From Lachnospiraceae bacterium (GTDB taxonomy: Bacteria; Bacillota_A; Clostridia; Lachnospirales; Lachnospiraceae): a stretch of DNA of 5,263 bases. The position numbers and the translations under genes were made by a program. The notes below the pieces were generated by a model. The model was given only the letters and a program-made list of their open reading frames with translations. It was not told the DNA's origin and made no database searches. Positions 1 through 5,263 of the stretch are shown here, one piece after another (position 1 is the first letter of the stretch; each line of letters opens with the position of its first letter). The stretch lies in NCBI GenBank assembly GCA_017437705.1, contig JAFRYJ010000274.1, forward strand, positions 1 through 5,263. The letters run 5' to 3'.

Positions 1-442
1 CCAGCCTGCCCTTTTCGTGACGGATCGTAAGCAGGTCCGCCAGGGTCTGGGTAGGATGGAAATGGCCGCCGTCGCCGGCGTTTATAATGGGTACGTATGC
101 GTGCTCGGCACCGACTATGGGAGCACCCTCCTTCGGGTGCCTCATGGCGATGATGTCGCAGTACCCGCTGACAACGGTGATGGTGTCGGACACGCTCTCG
201 CCCTTGGCAGCGGAGCTCGATGCGGCCTCGGAGAAGCCCAGCACGTTGCCGCCCATGGAAAGCATGGCCGATTCGAAGGACAGCCTGGTCCTGGTGGAGG
301 GCTCGAAGAAGAGCGTTGCCAGGATCTTTCCTTTGCAAACATCACGGTACTTTTCGGGATCCGCGATCATGTCGTCGGCCGTATCCATCAGCTCGTTGAT
401 CTCATCGACAGAAAGGTCAAGTATGTTAATGAGGTTCTTCAT
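1..442 (-). CDS. pyrB: Aspartate carbamoyltransferase catalytic subunit, N-terminal part (runs off left edge)
   Basis: This gene encodes the enzyme that condenses carbamoyl phosphate with L-aspartate to give N-carbamoyl-L-aspartate, the first committed step of pyrimidine synthesis, in the cytosol. The 147 visible codons translate as [20 protein letters not shown] and onward and cover the carbamoyl-phosphate-binding domain. Visible motifs are [13 protein letters not shown] with the phosphate-binding STRTR loop at about residues 49-53, the mobile loop Ser and Lys at about 76 and 80 (E. coli Ser80 and Lys84), MRHP with Arg at about 101 (E. coli Arg105), and [18 protein letters not shown] with His about 129 and Gln about 132 (E. 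coli His134 and Gln137). The aspartate-binding domain lies beyond the left edge. The start was chosen at 442 rather than the ATG at 445 because GGAGG at 449-453 is 6 nt from the former and only 3 nt from the latter. The start codon shares one base with the pyrE stop (TGATG). No defect is seen in the visible part. Confidence 0.95.
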   Translation of the reverse strand, partial: MKNLINILDLSVDEINELMDTADDMIADPEKYRDVCKGKILATLFFEPSTRTRLSFESAMLSMGGNVLGFSEAASSSAAKGESVSDTITVVSGYCDIIAMRHPKEGAPIVGAEHAYVPIINAGDGGHFHPTQTLADLLTIRHEKGRL

Positions 443-1086
443 CATCTGCCTCCGATCCAGCTTTCATCCGAAGGGTCGTTCCTGAAGGCTATAAGGCGGG
501 GAGCATCCTCCTCCTTTATGTATCCTTCCTTTACCGCCTCCGCAACTATGGTATCAAAATTCGTAAGGCTCACGTTTTTGACTCCGGCGTTCTCCAGGGC
601 ATCAAGGCCGCGCTTCATGCCGTATGTGAAGATGCTGGCGATGCCCAGCACCTCGGCGCCGGCTTCCCTGAGGGCGTTCACCACCTCGATGACGCTGCCG
701 CCGGTGGAGATCAGATCCTCCACAACGACCACCTTCTGGCCCGGCTCAAGCCTGCCCTCTATGCGATTCTTCCTGCCGTGGTCCTTGCTGCCGCCGCGGA
801 CATAACCCATGGGCAGCCCCATGATCCAGCCGCAGATGGCGGCGTGGGCGATGCCTGCCGTGGACGTGCCCATAAGCACCTCAACTTCGGGATAATTCTC
901 CCTTATTAAAGAAACCAGTCCGTTCTCGATATGCTCTCTTACCTCGACCGCCGTAAGGGTCAGCCTGTTGTCGCAGTATACCGGGCTCTTGATCCCGCTG
1001 GCCCAGGTAAAGGGCTCGTCGGGGCTCAGGAACACGGCTTTGATCGATAAAAGATCCTTTGCTGTCTCGTTCTGAATATTGCTCAT
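442..1086 (-). CDS. pyrE: Orotate phosphoribosyltransferase
   Basis: The 214-residue protein is full length for the family. It transfers the phosphoribosyl group of PRPP to orotate, giving orotidine 5'-monophosphate, as a cytosolic homodimer. It reads like the Bacillus/Clostridium type: the N-terminal block [16 protein letters not shown] (about residues 26-41), [10 protein letters not shown] (about 73-82), the catalytic flexible loop [13 protein letters not shown] (about 95-107), and the PRPP signature [14 protein letters not shown] (about 119-132). In the loop, Arg97, Lys101 and His103 match Salmonella Arg99, Lys103 and His105, while the position of Salmonella Lys100 is glycine. It starts 2 nt after the pyrF stop. 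GGGAG at 1094-1098, inside the end of pyrF, is 7 nt from the ATG. Its stop overlaps the start of pyrB. It works directly before PyrF, whose gene is immediately upstream. Confidence 0.97.
   Translation of the reverse strand: MSNIQNETAKDLLSIKAVFLSPDEPFTWASGIKSPVYCDNRLTLTAVEVREHIENGLVSLIRENYPEVEVLMGTSTAGIAHAAICGWIMGLPMGYVRGGSKDHGRKNRIEGRLEPGQKVVVVEDLISTGGSVIEVVNALREAGAEVLGIASIFTYGMKRGLDALENAGVKNVSLTNFDTIVAEAVKEGYIKEEDAPRLIAFRNDPSDESWIGGR
449..453 (-). promoter_or_regulatory. Ribosome binding site of pyrB, inside the end of pyrE
   Basis: GGAGG on the minus strand lies within the last codons of pyrE. Two ATG codons follow in tandem (445-443 and 442-440). The 6-nt spacing to the second favours it as the start, and the TGATG overlap with the pyrE stop suggests translational coupling. 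Confidence 0.6.
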
Positions 1087-1088
1087 CT

Positions 1089-1799
1089 TTATTCTCCCAG
1101 AAAATCCTTAACGCATCTTAAGTATGCGCTCACAGGGTCGTCGGCCTTTGTGATGGGCCTGCCCACTACTATGTAGTCGCTGCCGGTCTTTCTTGCTGCT
1201 GCCGGCGTCATGATCCTCTTCTGATCGTCGGCCGACGTGTCCGCAAACCTGATGCCCGGCGTAACGGTGAGGAAGTCGCTGCCGCAGATGTCATGTACGT
1301 TGGACGCCTCCAGAGGCGAGCACACAACGCCGTCCAGACCTGACCTCTTTGCGTTAAGGGCGTAGCTCATGACCGTCTTGTCCATGGGCTTGTCTATAAG
1401 AAGCTCGTATTTAAGAGAGGAGGCGCTTGTTGATGTAAGCTGCGTTACCGCTATAACGAGGGGTCTTGTGCCGTCCTCCCTGGTGAGGCCTTCGATGGCC
1501 GCCTTCATCATGTCCGAAGTGCCGGCCGCATGAACGTTCACCATGTCGACATTCAGCTTTGACAGCACTCTCATTGCATTTCTTACGGTGTTGGGTATAT
1601 CGTGGAGCTTCAGGTCCAGGAAAATATTGTGCCCCCTGTCCTTGATCTCGCGGACCATGTCCGGTCCCGCTCCGAAAAAGAGCTCCATTCCTATCTTTAC
1701 AAACGGCTTGCGGTCCTTAAGATCCTTAAACAGATCGAGAAACGCCAGCGTTTTCTCCCTGTTCGGAAAATCGCACGCGATTATAACATCCTTAGCCAT
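1089..1799 (-). CDS. pyrF: Orotidine 5'-phosphate decarboxylase
   Basis: The enzyme decarboxylates OMP to UMP, the last step of de novo UMP synthesis, using a TIM-barrel homodimer without cofactors. From the start MAKDVIIACDF it has 236 residues, the usual length of the short bacterial type. Visible are Asp10 in the first strand, Lys35 in FVKIGMELF, the catalytic Asp-x-Lys-x-x-x-x-Asp array in FLDLKLHDIPNTV (Asp62, Lys64, Asp67), AVTQLTSTS (about 117-125), TPGIR (about 180-184), and the phosphate-binding DYIVVGRPIT (about 208-217). An ATG at 1805 would add two residues. It is disfavoured because the purine-rich AAGGGGGG at 1807-1814 is 1 nt from it but 7 nt from the ATG at 1799. The chosen start shares one base with the pyrD stop (TGATG), suggesting coupled translation. 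No catalytic residue is missing. Confidence 0.97.
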   Translation of the reverse strand: MAKDVIIACDFPNREKTLAFLDLFKDLKDRKPFVKIGMELFFGAGPDMVREIKDRGHNIFLDLKLHDIPNTVRNAMRVLSKLNVDMVNVHAAGTSDMMKAAIEGLTREDGTRPLVIAVTQLTSTSASSLKYELLIDKPMDKTVMSYALNAKRSGLDGVVCSPLEASNVHDICGSDFLTVTPGIRFADTSADDQKRIMTPAAARKTGSDYIVVGRPITKADDPVSAYLRCVKDFLGE

Positions 1800-2707
1800 C
1801 AACATACCCCCCTTATCTCATTTAAATTATTGATACCGTATTTATCCATAACGCCGGGCAGTGCATCGATGATGTCCCGGCAGGCGAAGGGATCCGTAAG
1901 ATTCGCGGCTCCCACCTCCACAGCCGTGGCTCCTGCCATTATCATCTCCAGCACGTCCTCCGCGCTCTTAACGCCGCCCATTCCCACTACGGGGATGCTG
2001 ACCGCATGGGCAACGTCGTTTACCATCCTCAGGGCCACGGGGAATACCGCCGGCCCGGAAAGCCCGCCGGTCCTGTTTTTAATGACCGGCTGCCTGGTCT
2101 TAAGGTCTATCCTCATTCCCATAAGTGTGTTTATGAGGCTGATGCCGTCGGCGCCGGCCTCCTCGCAGGCCTTTGCCACAGCCTTTATATCCGTTACGTT
2201 GGGCGTCAGCTTGATGATGACGGGCTTTTCAGTCACCGCCTTCACCGCCTTCGTCACCTCCGCCGCACAGGCAGGATCCGTACCGAAGCTCATGCCGCCG
2301 CCGTGGACGTTGGGACAGCTGATGTTCACCTCCAGCCACCCCACCTGTTCCTCCTTATCCAGCCTTTCGCAGGTGTATACATAGTCGTCGATGGAAAAAC
2401 CGCTGACGTTGGCCATCACTTTTTTATTGAATACCTTTGCAAGCTTCGGCAGCTCCTCGGATATGACCTTCTCAACACCGGGATTCTGAAGTCCTACGGC
2501 ATTCAGCATGCCTGATGCACACTCCGCGATCCTGGGCAGCGGATTGCCGTACCTGGGCTCCTTCGTCGTCCCCTTGAAGGAAAATGTCCCGAGGCAGTTT
2601 ATGTCGTAAAGCTCTGCGAATTCCCAGCCGTAGCCGAAGGTGCCCGATGCGGGTATAACGGGATTATCCAGCATTATGCCGCAAAGGTCCGTGCTCAGTC
2701 TTCCCAT
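1799..2707 (-). CDS. pyrD: Dihydroorotate dehydrogenase, class 1B catalytic subunit
   Basis: The enzyme is the FMN-containing catalytic subunit that oxidises dihydroorotate to orotate and passes electrons to PyrK, and so finally to NAD+. The 302-residue length is normal for class 1B. Visible in order are the N-terminal NPVIPASGTFGYG (about 15-27), FKGTT (about 44-48), the active-site segment NISCPNVHGGGMSFG with the catalytic base Cys131 (about 128-142), the FMN-contacting Lys166 in IIKLTPN, INT (192-194), GGLSGPA (214-220) and GMGGV (242-246) of the phosphate site. A cysteine base, rather than the serine of the membrane-linked class 2 enzymes, fits class 1. The adjoining pyrK makes it 1B rather than 1A. 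The gene overlaps the end of pyrK by 13 nt, and its ribosome site GGGGAG (2713-2718) lies inside pyrK, 5 nt from the ATG. The tight overlap suits two subunits made in equal amounts. Confidence 0.97.
   Translation of the reverse strand: MGRLSTDLCGIMLDNPVIPASGTFGYGWEFAELYDINCLGTFSFKGTTKEPRYGNPLPRIAECASGMLNAVGLQNPGVEKVISEELPKLAKVFNKKVMANVSGFSIDDYVYTCERLDKEEQVGWLEVNISCPNVHGGGMSFGTDPACAAEVTKAVKAVTEKPVIIKLTPNVTDIKAVAKACEEAGADGISLINTLMGMRIDLKTRQPVIKNRTGGLSGPAVFPVALRMVNDVAHAVSIPVVGMGGVKSAEDVLEMIMAGATAVEVGAANLTDPFACRDIIDALPGVMDKYGINNLNEIRGVC
1807..1814 (-). promoter_or_regulatory. Ribosome binding site of pyrF, decides the start
   Basis: AAGGGGGG lies in the last codons of pyrD. It sits 7 nt before the ATG at 1799 and only 1 nt before the alternative ATG at 1805, so it selects the shorter PyrF beginning MAKDV. 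Confidence 0.6.
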
Positions 2708-3435
2708 ATGATCTCCCCGCTTTCAAATACCGGGCCTTCCCTGCAGACCCTCTTGCTTCCGTTCTTTGTCATCATGGAGCAGCCCATGCATGCTCCGAAG
2801 CCGCAGCCCATGCGGGCCTCAAAGCTGTACTGGCCCTCAGTCTTCACAACGTCCTTCAGTGCCCTGAACATGGGGCCGGGGCCGCAGGTATAGAAGAAGG
2901 AATAATCAAGCTTCTTAACTATGTCCGTAACGAAGCCCTTTTCACCGATGCTTCCGTCGACGGTTGATACATAGACCTCCGCTCCGGCTTCCCTGAACTC
3001 GTCAATGTAAAAAGCATCATCCGCCGTGTTGAAGCCGAGGACAGCCACCGGCTCACGTCCCTCGGAGACGAGCTTTTTACACAGTGCGTACATGGGCGGA
3101 ACGCCGACGCCGCCGCCGATAAGAAGCGGCCTGTCTCCTGCTTTTCCGGTGTTGAATCCGTTTCCCAGCCCCGTAAGGATACTAAGCTTTTCGCCGGGGA
3201 GCATCATGCTCATCTCCGCCGTGCCCTTGCCCACCGTCTTGTAGATGAGGGTCAGAGCATGCTCCGAAGCATCGCAGACGGAGATGGGGCGTCTCAGGAA
3301 ATTGTCCCTGACGAGAATGTTCACAAAGGTGCCCGGCGTCATGCAGTCCGATGCGTCTCCGGAAAGCACCATTTTATATATGCCGTTTTCAGCGATCCTT
3401 TCGTTTTCCAGGATCGTAAATATCTCTTTTCTCAT
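2695..3435 (-). CDS. pyrK: Dihydroorotate dehydrogenase electron transfer subunit (FAD, 2Fe-2S)
   Basis: The 246-residue protein is the iron-sulfur flavoprotein partner of PyrD in a class 1B heterotetramer, carrying electrons from FMN through a [2Fe-2S] cluster and FAD to NAD+. It has a ferredoxin-reductase-like FAD domain with LRRPISV (about 47-53) and a GKGT segment (about 69-72). The NAD-binding domain has GGGVGVPPMYAL (about 107-118) and TCGPGPM (about 183-189). The C-terminal cluster motif has Cys211, Cys216, Cys219 and Cys231, a C-x4-C-x2-C-x11-C pattern. The last spacing is somewhat shorter than in the Lactococcus and Bacillus proteins as I recall them, but all four ligands are present. 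The start follows the carB stop by 8 nt. GAGG at 3442-3445 overlaps that stop (TGAGG) and is 6 nt from the ATG. The 3' end overlaps pyrD by 13 nt. Confidence 0.96.
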   Translation of the reverse strand: MRKEIFTILENERIAENGIYKMVLSGDASDCMTPGTFVNILVRDNFLRRPISVCDASEHALTLIYKTVGKGTAEMSMMLPGEKLSILTGLGNGFNTGKAGDRPLLIGGGVGVPPMYALCKKLVSEGREPVAVLGFNTADDAFYIDEFREAGAEVYVSTVDGSIGEKGFVTDIVKKLDYSFFYTCGPGPMFRALKDVVKTEGQYSFEARMGCGFGACMGCSMMTKNGSKRVCREGPVFESGEIIWED

Positions 3436-3443
3436 GTCCTACC

Positions 3444-5132
3444 TCAGGCGTCGATGGTGGAAACTCTCTGGGTGGTCTCCTCCAGAACGTCCAGCAGCAC
3501 CCTTACTGTATCCAGCGACGTGAAGCAGGTGATGTTGTTCTCCACCGCCAGCTGCCTTATCTTGTAGCCGTCGGAGATACGGCTGGTGGACGCCATGTTG
3601 CTGGTGTTTATGATGTATGCTATATGACCCTGGCGGATGGCCTTCGGGATATCGTCGCCTTCCCTTATCTTGCAGAGGATCCTGGTCCTTATGCCGTTCT
3701 CCTTGAGGAACTGCGCCGTTCCCTCCGTTGCCTCGATATTGAAGCCCAGGTCGTAGAATCTCCTGATTATGGGCAGGGCCTCGTCCCTGTCCTTTCTGGC
3801 GATGGTAACGAATACCGTGCCGTAATTCCTGATGTTCATGCCGGAGGCCTGCAGCGCCTTCAGAAGCGCCCTGTTCAGCTTGTCGTCATAGCCGATGGCC
3901 TCGCCGGTGGACTTCATCTCCGGCGACAGGTAGGAATCGATGCCTTTCAGTTTATTGTTCGAGAATACCGAAGCCTTAACATACCACCTCTTCTTCTCCT
4001 CGGGGTAGATGTCGAAGATGCCCTGCTCCTTCAGTGTCTTGCCCAGGATGACCTCGGTAGCGATATCCGCCAGGCTGTAGCCCGTGGCCTTCGAAAGGAA
4101 GGGAACGGTCCTGGAGGATCTGGGATTCACCTCGATGATGAACACCTTGTCATGCTTGTCAACGATGAACTGCACGTTGAAAAGTCCCTTGATGCCTATG
4201 CCCAGTCCCAGCTTCTTCGCGTAGGTAAGGATCGTGCCCTTGACTTTATTTGAAATACTGAAGGTGGGATATACGCTGGTGGAGTCGCCCGAATGAACGC
4301 CGGTACGCTCTACCAGCTCCATGATGCCGGGAACGAATACGTCTCTGCCGTCGCAGATGGCGTCGATCTCAACTTCCTTTCCTTCGATGTACTTGTCCAC
4401 AAGTACCGGCTTGTCCGCATCAATGGCCACCGCATTCTTCAGGTAATGCCTCAGCTGCTCGGCGTCTGCCACGATCCTCATGGCCCTGCCGCCCAGTACG
4501 AAGGAAGGCCTTACAAGCACCGGATAGCCGATCTCCTCGGCTGCCACGACGCCCTCCTCCACGGAGGTCACGGCCCGTCCGGTGGGCTGGGGGATATCCA
4601 GTTCCTTGAGAAGCTTTTCGAAATAGTCCCTGTTCTCGGCCCTGTCGATGGCTGCGCAGTCCGTTCCGATTATATTCACGCCCCTTGCATCCAGCGGCGC
4701 CGCCAGGTTGATAGCCGTCTGCCCGCCCAGAGACGCGATGACTCCCTCGGGCTCCTCAAACAGAATGATGTTCATAACATCCTCCGGCGTCAGAGGCTCG
4801 AAATAGAGCTTGTCGGAGGTGGTGTAGTCCGTGGAGACTGTCTCCGGGTTATTGTTTATGATGATGGCCTCATAGCCCGATTCCTTAATTGTCTTAACGG
4901 CGTGGACCGTCGAATAGTCGAACTCCACGCCCTGGCCGATCCTTATGGGGCCGGCTCCCAGAACGATTATCTTCTTTTTATCGGAAAGTATTGATCTGTT
5001 CTCTCCCGTATACGATGAATAGAAGTAAGGTATGTAGCCGCCGGTGTGGAGGGTGTCGGCCATCCTGTAGACCGGCATCATGCCTGCGTACTTCCTCATG
5101 TTGAATACAGTGATCTCCGAAACTCCCCAGAG
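3444..5132 (-). CDS. carB: Carbamoyl phosphate synthase large subunit, C-terminal half only, joined to a MutS segment
   Basis: About 560 C-terminal residues of a protein that is about 1,070 residues long in E. coli. The large subunit makes carbamoyl phosphate from bicarbonate, ammonia (from CarA) and two ATP. Present are the end of the oligomerisation region ([17 protein letters not shown], about 5080-5132), the pre-ATP-grasp fold with [19 protein letters not shown] (about 4895-4950), the second ATP-grasp domain that phosphorylates carbamate, with [13 protein letters not shown] (about 4480-4515), [13 protein letters not shown] (about 4280-4325) and [18 protein letters not shown] (about 4080-4135), and the C-terminal MGS-like allosteric domain (about 3450-3840). 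Absent is the first ATP-grasp domain, which makes carboxyphosphate. The region after VYRMADT reads [14 protein letters not shown], two residues shorter than the E. coli-type DTCAAEF segment; I take this as clade variation, not a frameshift. No start codon is assigned, because at about 5130 the frame continues straight into MutS-like sequence. Alone, this half should not replace full CarB. Confidence 0.93.
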   Translation of the reverse strand, partial: LWGVSEITVFNMRKYAGMMPVYRMADTLHTGGYIPYFYSSYTGENRSILSDKKKIIVLGAGPIRIGQGVEFDYSTVHAVKTIKESGYEAIIINNNPETVSTDYTTSDKLYFEPLTPEDVMNIILFEEPEGVIASLGGQTAINLAAPLDARGVNIIGTDCAAIDRAENRDYFEKLLKELDIPQPTGRAVTSVEEGVVAAEEIGYPVLVRPSFVLGGRAMRIVADAEQLRHYLKNAVAIDADKPVLVDKYIEGKEVEIDAICDGRDVFVPGIMELVERTGVHSGDSTSVYPTFSISNKVKGTILTYAKKLGLGIGIKGLFNVQFIVDKHDKVFIIEVNPRSSRTVPFLSKATGYSLADIATEVILGKTLKEQGIFDIYPEEKKRWYVKASVFSNNKLKGIDSYLSPEMKSTGEAIGYDDKLNRALLKALQASGMNIRNYGTVFVTIARKDRDEALPIIRRFYDLGFNIEATEGTAQFLKENGIRTRILCKIREGDDIPKAIRQGHIAYIINTSNMASTSRISDGYKIRQLAVENNITCFTSLDTVRVLLDVLEETTQRVSTIDA

Positions 5133-5147
5133 CTTCGAGATATATCC
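5127..5147 (-). other. MutS/CarB junction
   Basis: Here the peptide GYISKLWGV changes family. GYISKL fits MutS and the KLWGVSE part fits CarB (E. coli has AKLAGV at the equivalent place). The residues K and L fit both, so the breakpoint cannot be placed more finely than about 5130-5147. No stop, frameshift, insertion sequence or repeat is visible at the joint. Confidence 0.75.
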
Positions 5148-5263
5148 GTCGCATGCGTGGAAAGGAACGCCGCACATCGGAGCCCTCTCTTCGAGCCCGC
5201 AGTCCCTGCCTGTCAGCACGAGGTCGAGCTCTCTGGACGCGGTGACTGCGTCGTCAAAGAACA
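5130..5263 (-). CDS. mutS: MutS N-terminal mismatch-recognition domain fragment, in frame with carB
   Basis: The 44 codons from the right edge translate as [14 protein letters not shown], then [19 protein letters not shown], then [11 protein letters not shown]. This matches the N-terminal domain of the mismatch repair ATPase MutS, where clostridial proteins read DFYEMFFEDA, then [18 protein letters not shown], then HxxDxYIxKL, followed by a KGYKVAICEQ-type segment. The two bases before the first Phe codon are TG, which fits the Met of that YEMFF motif. Expected next would be the rest of MutS (connector, core, clamp, ATPase), but the frame changes to CarB at 5130. The GTG at 5217-5219 is an internal valine codon of the MutS motif, not a start. 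The match is by recognition only; I am confident of the family. Whether this stretch truly adjoins carB in the genome is doubtful. Confidence 0.88.

Noticed and set aside
17..805. A 262-codon open frame on the plus strand opposite pyrB and pyrE
   Set aside because: It lies antisense to two clearly recognised genes, has no recognisable family, and is explained by the GC-rich codon pattern of the true strand.
1602..2384. A 260-codon open frame on the plus strand opposite pyrF and pyrD
   Set aside because: It is a shadow of two well-supported genes with all catalytic motifs in place. The translation is low in family-like character.
3624..4994. Two plus-strand open frames (3624-4253 and 4293-4994) opposite carB
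   Set aside because: They are antisense to strongly conserved CarB sequence. No ribosome site or protein family is recognisable.
5035..5065. Possible compensated frameshift in CarB, where DTCAAEF is replaced by DTLHTGGY
   Set aside because: The flanking residues are in frame and well conserved. The [14 protein letters not shown] wording agrees with what I recall of clostridial CarB proteins, so it looks like lineage variation.
5097..5099. Internal ATG as the start of a stand-alone CarB C-terminal half
   Set aside because: The nearest GGAG-like sequence is about 15 nt upstream, too far for a good ribosome site, and CarB-type sequence continues upstream of this codon.
5217..5219. GTG as the start codon of a 591-residue CarB-like protein
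   Set aside because: It is the valine codon inside the MutS motif [11 protein letters not shown]. The frame stays open and MutS-like to the right edge, so the gene starts outside the window.
1..5263. Promoters, PyrR-type attenuators, terminators, tRNAs, CRISPR arrays or mobile elements
   Set aside because: No gap between genes is longer than 8 nt, and I saw no such signal. The operon promoter and any pyrimidine-responsive leader must lie upstream of the true carA/carB, beyond the right edge.

Overview
The window is a tightly packed, one-directional pyrimidine (UMP) biosynthesis operon read entirely on the minus strand, so the transcript runs from the right edge to the left. In transcription order it holds the 3' half of carB (carbamoyl phosphate synthase large subunit), pyrK and pyrD (the electron-transfer and catalytic subunits of the NAD-dependent class 1B dihydroorotate dehydrogenase), pyrF (OMP decarboxylase), pyrE (orotate phosphoribosyltransferase), and the 5' part of pyrB (aspartate carbamoyltransferase), which runs off the left edge. 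No gap between genes exceeds 8 nt and several genes overlap. There is therefore no room for internal promoters or terminators, and each gene has a Shine-Dalgarno sequence lying in the end of the gene before it.

The class 1B PyrD/PyrK pair, the Bacillus-like PyrE, the strong GGAGG-type ribosome sites and the wording of the proteins point to a Firmicute, most likely a clostridial (Lachnospiraceae-like) anaerobe of moderately high GC content. This is inference from remembered family sequences, not a search. Together the genes cover carbamoyl phosphate synthesis, carbamoyl aspartate formation, dihydroorotate oxidation, OMP formation and UMP formation. carA and pyrC (dihydroorotase) are not in the window.

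The one real anomaly is at the right edge. The reading frame that becomes CarB does not begin with CarB. From 5263 down to about 5130 it encodes a piece of the N-terminal mismatch-recognition domain of the DNA repair protein MutS. At about 5130 it changes, in frame and without a stop, to CarB at roughly the position of E. coli residue 500. The N-terminal half of CarB is absent. This is either an assembly or cloning chimera at a short shared sequence, or a genuine rearrangement. I consider the artefact more likely. Everything left of about 5130 looks like an ordinary, intact pyr operon, and I see no novel system in it.
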